Of a stretch of DNA of 64,000 bases, positions 1-9,018 are shown piece by piece. The stretch comes from an uncultured Muribaculaceae bacterium (lineage in GTDB: Bacteria; Bacteroidota; Bacteroidia; Bacteroidales; Muribaculaceae). Position 1 is the first letter of the stretch. Every line of letters begins with the position of its first letter. The notes beneath the pieces were generated by a model that saw nothing but the letters and a program-made list of their open reading frames with translations, was not told the DNA's origin and did not search any database. The stretch spans positions 1-64,000 of the forward strand of contig CAJTUF010000010.1 in the NCBI GenBank assembly GCA_910579675.1. Reading direction: 5' to 3'. The position numbers and the translations under genes were made by a program.

Positions 1-7
1 TGAATCA

Positions 8-25
8 TTAACTTTGCAAAGTTAA
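8..25. promoter_or_regulatory. palindromic back-to-back -7 boxes
   Basis: TTAACTTTGCAAAGTTAA is a perfect 18-base palindrome. Each half contains TAACTTTG, the Bacteroidota -7 consensus TAnnTTTG. The rightward box (9-16) would start transcription of the LuxR-type gene at 88; its -33 box would lie outside the window. The leftward box (17-24) has a TTG (CAA on this strand at 45-47) with a 20-base spacer, so a divergent promoter for a gene to the left is well supported. Confidence 0.55.
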
Positions 26-87
26 GATTAAGCCACATTTCAGGCAATGGCTATAAATAACCATTTTTCATCAATATACCCCTTTAC

Positions 88-825
88 ATGAGCCATCGAG
101 AGCAAATCGATTCAATAATCAGCCGACAGTTTCTGCCCGATATTGATGCCGCGGCCGATACGGTATATCTTTATGCCGGGGCAATCGCCGAGATAGAAAA
201 GTGTGTGGTGGTGGTGAGTGATCTCAAATCGTGTACGAGCCGGATTTTCAACGGCGCATTTTCACAGATTCTCGGTCTGACAGGCAATACACTTGAGGAC
301 TCAATATGGGAAAAGGAGATATTGTCAAAGATGTCGGCCAGGGAGCAGGAGGAAAAATATCTTGCTGAATTGCGCTTCTATAATTTCCTCCGCCGTATGC
401 CGCGCCGTAAGCGCTCAGATTATTATCTTGTCACACTGCTGAAATTTGATGATTGCAGGGGCGGGACAATTGATGTGCTTCATAGAATGTATTACCGCTA
501 CGATGATCAGTGGGATGCAATACGCTTTGCCATATGCGTTTATGGTCCGGCTACCTTAGCTATTCCGGCAAAAAGTGCAGCGGTCGATTCCGTGACAGGG
601 AAGTGGGAGGAGCTGTTGTCGGCTGATGACAGCCGAATCCTTACCTCACGGGAAAAACAAGTGCTCACTCTCATCGATAAAGGTTTGACAAGTAAGGTCA
701 TTGCCGACCGGTTGTGTATAAGCCGAAACACCGTAAGCCGCCACCGTCAGGAAATACTTGCCAAGCTGCATGTGAAAAACTCGACCGAGGCATGTCAGCG
801 GGCCAAACACATGCACATAATATAG
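88..825 (+). CDS. LuxR-type response/helix-turn-helix regulator
   Basis: A 245-residue DNA-binding regulator. The C-terminal 60 residues (about 186-243) are a GerE/LuxR helix-turn-helix with the usual LTSREKQVLTLIDKG opening and a recognition helix around ISRNTVSRHRQEILAKL. The N-terminal 180 residues have no receiver-type Asp pattern that I can see and may be a PAS-like or other sensory fold; similar small one-component regulators are common in Bacteroidales. The gene stands alone, with a TAACTTTG -7 box at 9-16 about 70 bases upstream and tamB starting about 150-215 bases downstream. Its target is unknown. The HTH assignment is firm; the sensory role is inference. Confidence 0.85.
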   Translation: MSHREQIDSIISRQFLPDIDAAADTVYLYAGAIAEIEKCVVVVSDLKSCTSRIFNGAFSQILGLTGNTLEDSIWEKEILSKMSAREQEEKYLAELRFYNFLRRMPRRKRSDYYLVTLLKFDDCRGGTIDVLHRMYYRYDDQWDAIRFAICVYGPATLAIPAKSAAVDSVTGKWEELLSADDSRILTSREKQVLTLIDKGLTSKVIADRLCISRNTVSRHRQEILAKLHVKNSTEACQRAKHMHII

Positions 826-898
826 CCATCCCGTGGCCGCTTTGTCAGCTTCGGCCGAGATTTTAGACCGGCAAGGGTGTGGGGCGTCAATTATTGTG

Positions 899-906
899 TA
901 TCTTTG
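899..906 (+). promoter_or_regulatory. -7 box upstream of tamB
   Basis: TATCTTTG matches TAnnTTTG and lies in the gap between the LuxR-type gene and tamB. No clear TTG is seen 19-21 bases upstream, so only the -7 part is supported. Confidence 0.4.
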
Positions 907-973
907 AAGCCTGCAATCCACAACCAAACAGGGCGCTTTGGCGTTGTTAAGTCGTGGGGCATGAAGCGGCAGC

Positions 974-3900
974 TTGAGCCGCTTGCCTCTCCCCGCCTCA
1001 TTCATCTTCTATTCATCCATTTACGTTTCAGCTATTTCCTTGAAAAAGATATTCAAAACCCTGCTGCGTGTAATCGGTCTGACCGCTATTGGAGTGGTCG
1101 GGCTGGTCATTCTCGTCATCACGGCCCTCTATCTCCCTCCCGTGCAGGATTATGTCAAGGACTATGCCCTCCGGGAAGTGAAAAAGTCGACCGGCATGGA
1201 TATTGTCGCCGAAACATTCCGTCTGCGTCCGCCTCTGCGTCTTGAGCTGGGGGGGATCAGCGTGGTGGAGCAGTCGGGCGACACTCTGGCTTCATTGGGC
1301 CACGCCAGAGTAAACCTGATGCTGCTGCCTCTTGTGAGCGGATCGGCCGAGGTAGAGGATATCGACCTCGAGGATCTGTATTACCGAATGGGCACTCCCG
1401 ACTCGGCCATGTATCTCACCGCCCGGGTCGACACTGTGGCCCTCGCCGATGCTTCATACAGTTTCAAGCGCTCGGTGATCGACTTAAGAGGTCCTGTGGT
1501 GCTGGCAGGCGGACGTGTTGACCTGCTGATGAACGACTCGGTGGAGACTCCGGTCGACACCTCAGCCTCCAATCCTCTCGATCTTCTCATATTGGCCCGC
1601 GATCTGCAACTGCGTCGGGTGACATACTCCATGAGGATGCTCCCGGTGATCGACTCGCTCGGAGCCTATGTGCCATCAGCGCGCCTCACCGGAGGTCGGC
1701 TCGACATGGCCTCGCAGCATATCCATGCCCGTTCGCTCGCCATCGACTCTGTGGCGGCTGAATATATCTATCCTGCAGTCACGGCCACGGCCGCCACCGC
1801 TGATACCGCAGCCTCGTCGTCGTCGTCGGCACCCTGGACTGTTATGGCCGACCATGTGTCGCTCACCGCCACCCACGCTCTCTATGCCCTGGCCGGAGCC
1901 CATCCAATCCCCGGGCTCGATATGAATTATCTTGCAGTGGCCGATGTGGATATCGAAGTAGATTCGCTCTACAATCGCGCCACCGCTGTGAGAGTGCCTC
2001 TGCGCCGCCTTCTTGCCACGGAGCGCTGCGGCCTCAGCCTCAATGCAGCAGGCCTGTTTGAGATGGATTCAACTACGATGCGTGCCGATGGATTCCGCAT
2101 ATCCACCGGTCGCTCCATTCTCAATTTTGAAGCTCTTATGGGGATGGGCGACATGAAGTCAGATAGCTCACTCCCCCTCGCTCTCGATGCCCGCGCTGAA
2201 ATAGCCCCCTCCGATATAGCAACCGCCTTTCCGGCTCTTGCTCCGATGATCAAGCCGCTGTCGCAGTCGCCTGTGCGCCTTGTGGCACGCGCTTCCGGCA
2301 CCACAGGCCGCATTGATATCGACACCCTCTCGGCAGCTATCCCCGACATTGCCGCCCTGCGTGCCGACGGCTCAGTGAGCAATCCTTTCGACTTCGACCA
2401 TATGGATGGCCATATGACCCTCGACGGCTCAATAAGCCGCGGCGCCGACAGGCTCAAATCAATATTCCTCGACCGCGCCACGGCAGCTTCGATCAATATA
2501 GCGCCCACTCGCCTCAAAGGCGATATCGACTACAAGCCGGGGCGTGTCGACGGCACCCTCTCGGCAATTACCGGAGCAGGCCGCATGAATCTCGGTGCCC
2601 GGTGGGCCATGACAGCCGAGAGCTACAATGCCTCGCTGCGTCTCGACCGCTTCCCTGTCCAGGCATTCATGCCGGGAGTGGGTGTGAGAGATGTCACCGC
2701 CACGCTCAACGCCTCCGGCCACGGCTACAATCCTCTGCGTCCATCCACCTCGATGGATGTCGACCTGCGCCTCGTGGAGCTCACCTTCAACGACCGCCAA
2801 TTGTCAAACATAATCCTCTCGGCCCAGCTCAGCAACGGGCGCGCCCACGGCTCGCTCGTCTCGGCCAATGAAGATGCCGAACTCGATGCCGACTTCGATG
2901 CAACTCTCACTCCTCAGGGCTACACATGGGATGTGACCGGCGACATACATAATCTCGATCTCATGGCCATGGGGCTCTCGGCCACTCCGATGGGGGGCTC
3001 TCTCTCGTTGGCCACCAATGGCCGTATGACAGCCGGAATGAAGAGTATCGATGCTCTGGTTGATGTGGCCGATCTCGATTGGCGCATGGGTGCCGACCGT
3101 ATTGATGCCGACTCGATCCATCTCTCACTGGCATCCGATTCAGTGACTCTCGCCTCGCTCACTTCGGGCGATATGGCATTGCGACTGAATGCCCGCTCGC
3201 CTCTCATGACCATAGTCGACCGCCTCTCGGGAGTGCCGGTGCTTATTGATAGCGCCATAGCGTTGAAAAAGGTCGATGTGATAGCCCTTCAGCACACACT
3301 GCCCCCTATTGACGCACACCTTATGGCCGGGCGCCACAACTTTGCCTCCGACTATATGGCCCGCACCTCCAAGACATCGTGGGACTCGCTGACCTTCACC
3401 CTCCGCAACGATTCGCTCATCCATATGCGCTCGCGGGTGCTCGGGCTCAGAGTTGGCGCCAATCGTCTCGACACGATAGCTTTCGATGCCAACCAGAAGG
3501 GTAAGCACCTTGTGTTCAGCGCCTCGATGAACGAACGCCCCGGTTCGATGGACAATTTTGCCCATGTAAGCCTTACCGGCTTCATTGCCGACGACCGCCT
3601 GTCGATGCTCGTAAGGCAGAGCAATATCAAAGGGGAACGTGGATTCAACATAGGCATGAATGTGGTGGCTGCCGATTCGGCCATCACCATAAGGTTTGTG
3701 CCCCGCAAGCCCACAATCGGCTATAAGCAATGGGCCATCAACCCCGACAATTTCGTTACCTACGATTTCGCACGCAAGTTTGTGTCGGCCAATCTGGCTC
3801 TCGAGGGCGAGGACAGCTCGCTCAAGCTCTATACTCTCAATGAGACAGCCGCCGCCGATCAGGAAGACATAGCTCTCGAACTGAGCAAAATCCATCTTCA

Positions 3901-5821
3901 GGACTGGCTCTCCATCTCCCCGTTCGCGCCCCCCATCAAGGGCGATCTCGGCGCTAATCTGCGCTTCCACCTCGCCAACGAACAGCTCACCGGGCGCGGT
4001 GTGGCATCGCTCGCCAATCTCTATTATGGACGCGACAGAGTAGGGTCGTTTGACCTCGATCTCGATGTGGCCAGCTCGCGCGGTGGTGTGCTCACCGCCG
4101 ATGTGGGGCTTATGGTAGACTCGGTGAAGGTGATCACCGCCACCGGCGCTCTCAACGACTCGACCCGCAACAATCCGTTCCTGCTCGACTTCTCCATGAT
4201 ACGCTTCCCCCTCTCGGTGGCCAATCCGTTCCTTCCCAAGGAATATGCGCGTCTCGCCGGCACCCTCTCCGGCCATATGGACATCACCGGAAGTATGGCC
4301 GAGCCTATATTCAACGGCAACATAGCTTTCGACTCAGCCACCGTAAAGGTGGGTATGCTGGGCCAGACCTTCGGGTTTGCCCCCGACTCGATACCTGTCG
4401 ACAGCAATGTGGTGCGCTTCGATCGTTTCCGTATCACAGGCGCCAACAGCAATCCGCTCACCATCAGCGGTCTTGTGGATATGCGTCATATTTCAGAGCC
4501 GGCATTTGATCTGTCGATGCAGGCCCGCGACATGCAGATACTCAACTCCTCGCGTCCGCGCGGCGCCGATGCTTACGGCAAAGCTTTCATCGACCTCGAC
4601 GCTTCGGTAAAGGGCAACATGCAATTTGTCAATGTCGATGCAGATCTCGCTGTGCTCGCGGGCACAAACGTGACCTATATCATGACCGATGCCGAGAGCA
4701 AGATTGTCAATCGTTCGACGGGCGACATGGTGCAGTTTGTGGTGTTTGCCGACTCAGGCGCCGTGGCTCGCGCCGACTCTGTGGTGTCAGGTGCTATGAA
4801 CATCAATCTCGAAGCCCGCCTCAACATCGAGCAGGGCTCGACCATCTCGGTCGATCTCTCCACCGATGGCAAGAACAAGGTGCAGATAAAGGGCGAAGGC
4901 CGGCTCGACTATACCCAGAATCCGATGAACGACGGTCGCCTCACGGGCCGCTTCAACATCAACAGCGGCTTTGTGCGCTACACCCCGCCATTCATGAGCG
5001 AGAAGCTCTTCGACTTTGAGGAGGGCAGCTATGTGTCGTTTAACGGCGACATGATGAACCCCATCCTCAACGTCCATGCCAACGACCGTCTGCGCGCCAA
5101 TGTCACCCGCTCGGGCGAGGACTCGCGCCTTGTCAACTTTGATATAGCCCTCGGAGTGACCGGAACCCTCAACCAGATGAATGTGGCCTTCGACCTGTCG
5201 ACCAACGACGACATCACCGTGCAGAACGAGCTGCAGGGCATGACCCCCGAACAGCGAGCCAATCAGGCCATGAATCTGCTTCTCTACAATGTCTATACCG
5301 GGTCGGGCACCCATGCCACGGCCAATCTGGCAGGCAATCCGCTCTATTCCTTCCTCTCAAGCCAGCTTAATTCATGGATGGCCAACAATGTGAAAGGTGT
5401 CGACATATCATTTGGCATAGACCAGTACGACAAGACAGCCGGAGGCAACACCTCGACCGCCACCTCATATTCTTACCGTGTGAGCAAGAGCCTCTTCAAC
5501 GACCGCTTCAAGATCGTTGTGGGCGGCAACTACTCAACCGATGCCGATGCCGACGAGAATTTCTCGCAAAACCTTATCAGCGACATTTCATTTGAATATA
5601 TGCTCAACCGCGCAGGATCGATGTATGTGAGAATCTTCCGCCACACAGGCTACGAAAGCATACTCGAAGGCGAGATCACCCAGACAGGTGTGGGCTTCGT
5701 TGTGAAGCGCAAGCTCAACACCCTCCGCAATCTCTTCCGGTTCCTGCCCGGTGTCAAGCCCAAGACCATCGAGGCTCCCGCTGCTCCCTCATCATCCGAT
5801 TCAAACACTCCTGCAAAATGA
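974..5821 (+). CDS. tamB: TamB-family translocation/assembly protein
   Basis: A very large (1,615 residues) inner-membrane-anchored periplasmic protein of the TamB/AsmA-like (DUF490) type, which spans the periplasm as a long beta-groove and works with an outer-membrane partner in envelope biogenesis. One N-terminal membrane segment (VIGLTAIGVVGLVILVITAL, about residues 33-52) is followed by over 1,400 residues of repetitive, Asp-rich beta structure. The C-terminal 450 or so residues carry the TamB domain. An in-frame TTG at 1040 gives a protein starting (M)KKIFKTLLRVIG, which looks more like a normal signal anchor than the long ATG start at 974; either is possible. Its stop overlaps the start of tamL by ATGA, so the two are translationally coupled. 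Several long antisense reading frames lie over it and are shadows. Confidence 0.9.
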   Translation: MSRLPLPASFIFYSSIYVSAISLKKIFKTLLRVIGLTAIGVVGLVILVITALYLPPVQDYVKDYALREVKKSTGMDIVAETFRLRPPLRLELGGISVVEQSGDTLASLGHARVNLMLLPLVSGSAEVEDIDLEDLYYRMGTPDSAMYLTARVDTVALADASYSFKRSVIDLRGPVVLAGGRVDLLMNDSVETPVDTSASNPLDLLILARDLQLRRVTYSMRMLPVIDSLGAYVPSARLTGGRLDMASQHIHARSLAIDSVAAEYIYPAVTATAATADTAASSSSSAPWTVMADHVSLTATHALYALAGAHPIPGLDMNYLAVADVDIEVDSLYNRATAVRVPLRRLLATERCGLSLNAAGLFEMDSTTMRADGFRISTGRSILNFEALMGMGDMKSDSSLPLALDARAEIAPSDIATAFPALAPMIKPLSQSPVRLVARASGTTGRIDIDTLSAAIPDIAALRADGSVSNPFDFDHMDGHMTLDGSISRGADRLKSIFLDRATAASINIAPTRLKGDIDYKPGRVDGTLSAITGAGRMNLGARWAMTAESYNASLRLDRFPVQAFMPGVGVRDVTATLNASGHGYNPLRPSTSMDVDLRLVELTFNDRQLSNIILSAQLSNGRAHGSLVSANEDAELDADFDATLTPQGYTWDVTGDIHNLDLMAMGLSATPMGGSLSLATNGRMTAGMKSIDALVDVADLDWRMGADRIDADSIHLSLASDSVTLASLTSGDMALRLNARSPLMTIVDRLSGVPVLIDSAIALKKVDVIALQHTLPPIDAHLMAGRHNFASDYMARTSKTSWDSLTFTLRNDSLIHMRSRVLGLRVGANRLDTIAFDANQKGKHLVFSASMNERPGSMDNFAHVSLTGFIADDRLSMLVRQSNIKGERGFNIGMNVVAADSAITIRFVPRKPTIGYKQWAINPDNFVTYDFARKFVSANLALEGEDSSLKLYTLNETAAADQEDIALELSKIHLQDWLSISPFAPPIKGDLGANLRFHLANEQLTGRGVASLANLYYGRDRVGSFDLDLDVASSRGGVLTADVGLMVDSVKVITATGALNDSTRNNPFLLDFSMIRFPLSVANPFLPKEYARLAGTLSGHMDITGSMAEPIFNGNIAFDSATVKVGMLGQTFGFAPDSIPVDSNVVRFDRFRITGANSNPLTISGLVDMRHISEPAFDLSMQARDMQILNSSRPRGADAYGKAFIDLDASVKGNMQFVNVDADLAVLAGTNVTYIMTDAESKIVNRSTGDMVQFVVFADSGAVARADSVVSGAMNINLEARLNIEQGSTISVDLSTDGKNKVQIKGEGRLDYTQNPMNDGRLTGRFNINSGFVRYTPPFMSEKLFDFEEGSYVSFNGDMMNPILNVHANDRLRANVTRSGEDSRLVNFDIALGVTGTLNQMNVAFDLSTNDDITVQNELQGMTPEQRANQAMNLLLYNVYTGSGTHATANLAGNPLYSFLSSQLNSWMANNVKGVDISFGIDQYDKTAGGNTSTATSYSYRVSKSLFNDRFKIVVGGNYSTDADADENFSQNLISDISFEYMLNRAGSMYVRIFRHTGYESILEGEITQTGVGFVVKRKLNTLRNLFRFLPGVKPKTIEAPAAPSSSDSNTPAK

Positions 5822-8127
5822 AAAACCACTTCCATAGCCCGATACCCGCTCTCGCCGCTCTGACCATAGTCATCGCATCAATGGTGGCAGCCTGCTCAAC
5901 CACCCGCCGGCTTCCCCCCGACGAGATCCTGTATACAGGAGTGAAAAAGATAGCCATCGACTATCCCGACTCCGACACCGTAGGGCCTGCCCCGGGCCTT
6001 GCAGGTGATGTGAAGGATGCTGTTAATGTTGCTCCCAACAATTCGCTCATCTCCCCGTATATCCGCTACCCGTTTCCGCTCGGACTCTGGGTCTACAACA
6101 ACTGGGATGATCCCGGCCATGGCTTCAAACACTGGCTCTACGAAAAGCTGGTGGCAGAGCCGGTGCTCATATCCGATGTACGCCCCGAGGTGCGCACCGA
6201 GATGATCGACCAGATACTCGACAACAACGGCTACTTCAGCGGCCATGCCTCATACTCCCTCGTGCAGGGCAAGAACAAAAAGAAGGCATCCATACGCTAC
6301 GAGGTGAATACCGGCAATCCGTATCTGATCGACTCGATAGAGCTGTTGCCCGACACCTGCCACTTGTATCATCTCATCGACTCGGTGGCTTCGCGAAGCA
6401 CCTATTTCAAGCAGGGCAACCGCTACAGCACCGACTCGCTCTCGGCTCTGCGCATCGACATAGCCAATGCGGTGAGAAACCGTGGCTACTACTTTTTCAA
6501 GCCCGACTATATAGAGTATCTCGCCGATTCGACCATCACTCCCCAGAAGATAGCCATGAGGATGATAGTATCGGCCGGAGTGCCCAAGGTGGCGCTCGAT
6601 AAGTATGTCACAGGCAAGGTCACTACCACTATATACCGCAACACCGGCGACGGCACACCCGACACGATGGAGACCCGTCGCGGCACCCTCGTGGTGATGG
6701 AACCCGCGCGGCTGCGTCGCAATCTTATCCCGGGCTGTATAACGTTCCGTGGTGGCCGCACATTCTCGGTGCGCGATATGAACCGCACTCAGACCAATCT
6801 TTCGCGCCTCGGCATATTCAACGGCATCGACATAGGTGTCTATCCCGACACCACTGCTGCGGAGCCTACACTCAATGTGGAGATAGCCTGCACATTCGAC
6901 ACCCCCCTCGAAGCCTCACTGGAGGTCAATGCCACTTCAAAGTCAAATTCGTATATTGGCCCCGGCCTGATCTTCTCGGTGACCAACCGCAATCTATTCG
7001 GAGGAGGAGAGCAGCTCTCGGTGGCTCTAAAGGGATCGTATGAATGGCAGACCGGACGCGACCGCGGCCGCTCGGTATTCAACTCATATGAGCTCGGAGT
7101 GTCGGGCACTCTTTCGTTTCCGCGACTCATAGCGCCGAGGTTTGTGCCACGCTCGCGCCGCGACGTCAACTGGACCCGCATCTCGCTTTCGGCCGATCTA
7201 CTCAATCGTCCCCATTACTTCCGCATGGCCCAGTTCAACACCTCGTTTGCCTACGACTGGAGGGTAAACCGCCATGTGGTCAACACCTTCACACCGCTCA
7301 AACTAACCTATACCAAGCTCATACACACCACTGAGGATTTCGACTCCATCATGGGAGCCAATCCGGCTATAGCCCAGAGCTTCATGACCCAGTTTATCCC
7401 TCAGATGATGTATAGCATAACCTACGACCGCGACTTCGGACGCGACAACACCATAAACTGGCAGCTCACCCTTCAGGAGGCCGGCAATGTGTTGTGGGCG
7501 GCCTACCGGGCTTGTGGCGACAAGGGTGAGAAGCGCCTCTTCGGCACCCCCTTCAGCCAGTTTATCAAGGCTTCGACGCAGATAGTCTACGGGCACCGCA
7601 TCACCGGCAATTCGTGGCTCTATGGCCGCGTGGCCGTAGGAGCGGCCCATGCCTATGGCAATTCCACTCAGGTGCCTTATTCGGAGCAGTTTTATGTCGG
7701 AGGCGCCAACTCGGTGAGAGCCTTTACTGTGAGATCGCTCGGCCCAGGCAGTTACCGTCCCGGCGATGAAGTGGTCAACGGATACTTCGATCAGACCGGT
7801 ACCTTCAAGTTTGAGGCCAACCTCGAATACCGCTTCCCGATCTACGGGCCTCTCCACGGAGCGGTGTTCCTTGATTCGGGCAATGTATGGCTCCTGAAAA
7901 ACGACCCGCAGCGCCCCGGAGGCAAGCTGCAGGGCAAAAGCTTCTTCAAGGATCTGGCTCTCGGCACTGGCGCAGGATTGCGTGTCGACATAGGTATGCT
8001 CGTGATCCGAGGCGACCTTGGCATAGGCATCCACGCTCCCTACAAGACCTCGCGGTCGGGCTATTACAACATGACTTCGTTTGGCAAGTCGCTTGCCTTC
8101 CACCTTGCCATCGGCTATCCCTTCTGA
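5818..8127 (+). CDS. tamL: TamL: BamA/TamA-family outer-membrane lipoprotein
   Basis: An Omp85-superfamily protein of 769 residues, the outer-membrane partner of TamB. The N-terminus is a lipoprotein signal peptide ending in the lipobox MVAAC (Cys26), which E. coli TamA and BamA lack but the Bacteroidota/Chlorobi variant TamL has. POTRA-like segments follow (about residues 40-400), then a C-terminal 16-strand-type barrel with the surface-antigen pattern. The conserved barrel signature is visible around FYVGGANSVRAFTVRSLGPG (residues 624-643), and the protein ends in aromatic Phe (AIGYPF), as expected for a barrel. It overlaps tamB by 4 bases. The 3' end overlaps the convergent birA gene by 13 bases. 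Confidence 0.88.
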   Translation: MKNHFHSPIPALAALTIVIASMVAACSTTRRLPPDEILYTGVKKIAIDYPDSDTVGPAPGLAGDVKDAVNVAPNNSLISPYIRYPFPLGLWVYNNWDDPGHGFKHWLYEKLVAEPVLISDVRPEVRTEMIDQILDNNGYFSGHASYSLVQGKNKKKASIRYEVNTGNPYLIDSIELLPDTCHLYHLIDSVASRSTYFKQGNRYSTDSLSALRIDIANAVRNRGYYFFKPDYIEYLADSTITPQKIAMRMIVSAGVPKVALDKYVTGKVTTTIYRNTGDGTPDTMETRRGTLVVMEPARLRRNLIPGCITFRGGRTFSVRDMNRTQTNLSRLGIFNGIDIGVYPDTTAAEPTLNVEIACTFDTPLEASLEVNATSKSNSYIGPGLIFSVTNRNLFGGGEQLSVALKGSYEWQTGRDRGRSVFNSYELGVSGTLSFPRLIAPRFVPRSRRDVNWTRISLSADLLNRPHYFRMAQFNTSFAYDWRVNRHVVNTFTPLKLTYTKLIHTTEDFDSIMGANPAIAQSFMTQFIPQMMYSITYDRDFGRDNTINWQLTLQEAGNVLWAAYRACGDKGEKRLFGTPFSQFIKASTQIVYGHRITGNSWLYGRVAVGAAHAYGNSTQVPYSEQFYVGGANSVRAFTVRSLGPGSYRPGDEVVNGYFDQTGTFKFEANLEYRFPIYGPLHGAVFLDSGNVWLLKNDPQRPGGKLQGKSFFKDLALGTGAGLRVDIGMLVIRGDLGIGIHAPYKTSRSGYYNMTSFGKSLAFHLAIGYPF

Positions 8128-8888
8128 TAGTCGGAGTCGGAAATCGCTTCTATCTCCTTGAAGGCGAAAGGTGGCAGGGGGGTGTCGGATCCCTCCGGGA
8201 GCAAGGTGAGGAATCCCTCGGGGCTCACCGTGACGATCGAGGCGCGGATGGTGTGGGCGGTGGCGCGTACACGCCAGCAATGCACTCCGCTGCGCCTCCA
8301 CAACCGACTCAGGTAGCGGGCGTGGAGTGCTTCGGCATCGAAGGTTGAGGCATCAAGGGTGTCCACAACCTTGTGGGCAATGGTCTCGGCAATGGCTTTG
8401 AGGTCGTGGCCGCCGGTGGAGCCGGTGATCTGAGCCACCGACACAGGGTGGGGAGCGTCGCTCTCAAAACGCGTCTGATCGACATTGAGCCCTATGCCGG
8501 CAATGGCATGTGAGATGACTGAGCCCGACAAGGCACATTCGATCAATATGCCCGCAATCTTTCGGTCGGCCACATATATGTCGTTGGGCCATTTTACGGT
8601 CACCTCTCCTCCATGCCCGGCTGTGAGCGCCTCGGCTGTATCGGCCACGGCGAGAGCCACAGCTTCGGATATGGCAAACTGACGCCGCGCCTCGACAGGG
8701 ATATCGCGCAGCAGTAGGCTCATGGTCACATTTTTACCCGGCTCGGCCTCCCAGCTGTTGCCGCGCTGTCCGCGTCCTGCCGTCTGGCATCGGGCCAGTA
8801 TCACAGAGCCGTCGGGCAGCGTGTCGGCCCTCTCTTTCATCAAGGTGTTGGTGGATGGTGTGGAGTCGATCTCTATCAGGGTTGTCAT
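8115..8888 (-). CDS. birA: biotin--[acetyl-CoA-carboxylase] ligase
   Basis: Activates biotin to biotinyl-AMP and attaches it to the biotin carboxyl carrier domain of acetyl-CoA carboxylase and related enzymes; cytoplasmic. The 257-residue protein has the biotinyl-AMP binding loop GRGQRGNSW near residue 39 and the KWPNDIY motif near residue 100. It lacks the N-terminal helix-turn-helix of E. coli BirA, so it is a group I enzyme without repressor function. It is convergent with tamL and overlaps its end. A TATCTTTG -7 box lies about 30 bases upstream of the ATG. Confidence 0.92.
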   Translation of the reverse strand: MTTLIEIDSTPSTNTLMKERADTLPDGSVILARCQTAGRGQRGNSWEAEPGKNVTMSLLLRDIPVEARRQFAISEAVALAVADTAEALTAGHGGEVTVKWPNDIYVADRKIAGILIECALSGSVISHAIAGIGLNVDQTRFESDAPHPVSVAQITGSTGGHDLKAIAETIAHKVVDTLDASTFDAEALHARYLSRLWRRSGVHCWRVRATAHTIRASIVTVSPEGFLTLLPEGSDTPLPPFAFKEIEAISDSDYQKG

Positions 8889-8916
8889 AATTTTTAGGGA
8901 AGGAGTAATAGCTCTG

Positions 8917-8924
8917 CAAAGATA
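8917..8924 (-). promoter_or_regulatory. birA -7 box
   Basis: CAAAGATA on this strand reads TATCTTTG on the minus strand, 28 bases upstream of the birA start. The -33 element is not clear. Confidence 0.45.
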
Positions 8925-8938
8925 GCCATCTTTTTGGT

Positions 8939-8983
8939 AAAAAACATAAGCGGCGGCTCCCCGGAGATGGGGAAGCCGCCGCT
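8939..8983 (-). terminator. intrinsic terminator after asnS
   Basis: A stem of ten perfect pairs (8949-8958 with 8974-8983), extended by CCCC/GGGG, is followed on the minus strand by TTTTTT (8944-8939). It sits 35 bases beyond the asnS stop. Confidence 0.85.
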
Positions 8984-9018
8984 GACCGATACATAACTGC
9001 GCCGGGCCGATCGTTCGA

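Noticed and set aside
3140..4276. 378-codon open frame on the minus strand
   Set aside because: It lies wholly inside tamB in antisense, has no recognisable domain, and reflects codon bias in GC-rich DNA.
7303..8301. 332-codon open frame on the minus strand
   Set aside because: Overlaps tamL and the 3' part of birA; no domain and no promoter.
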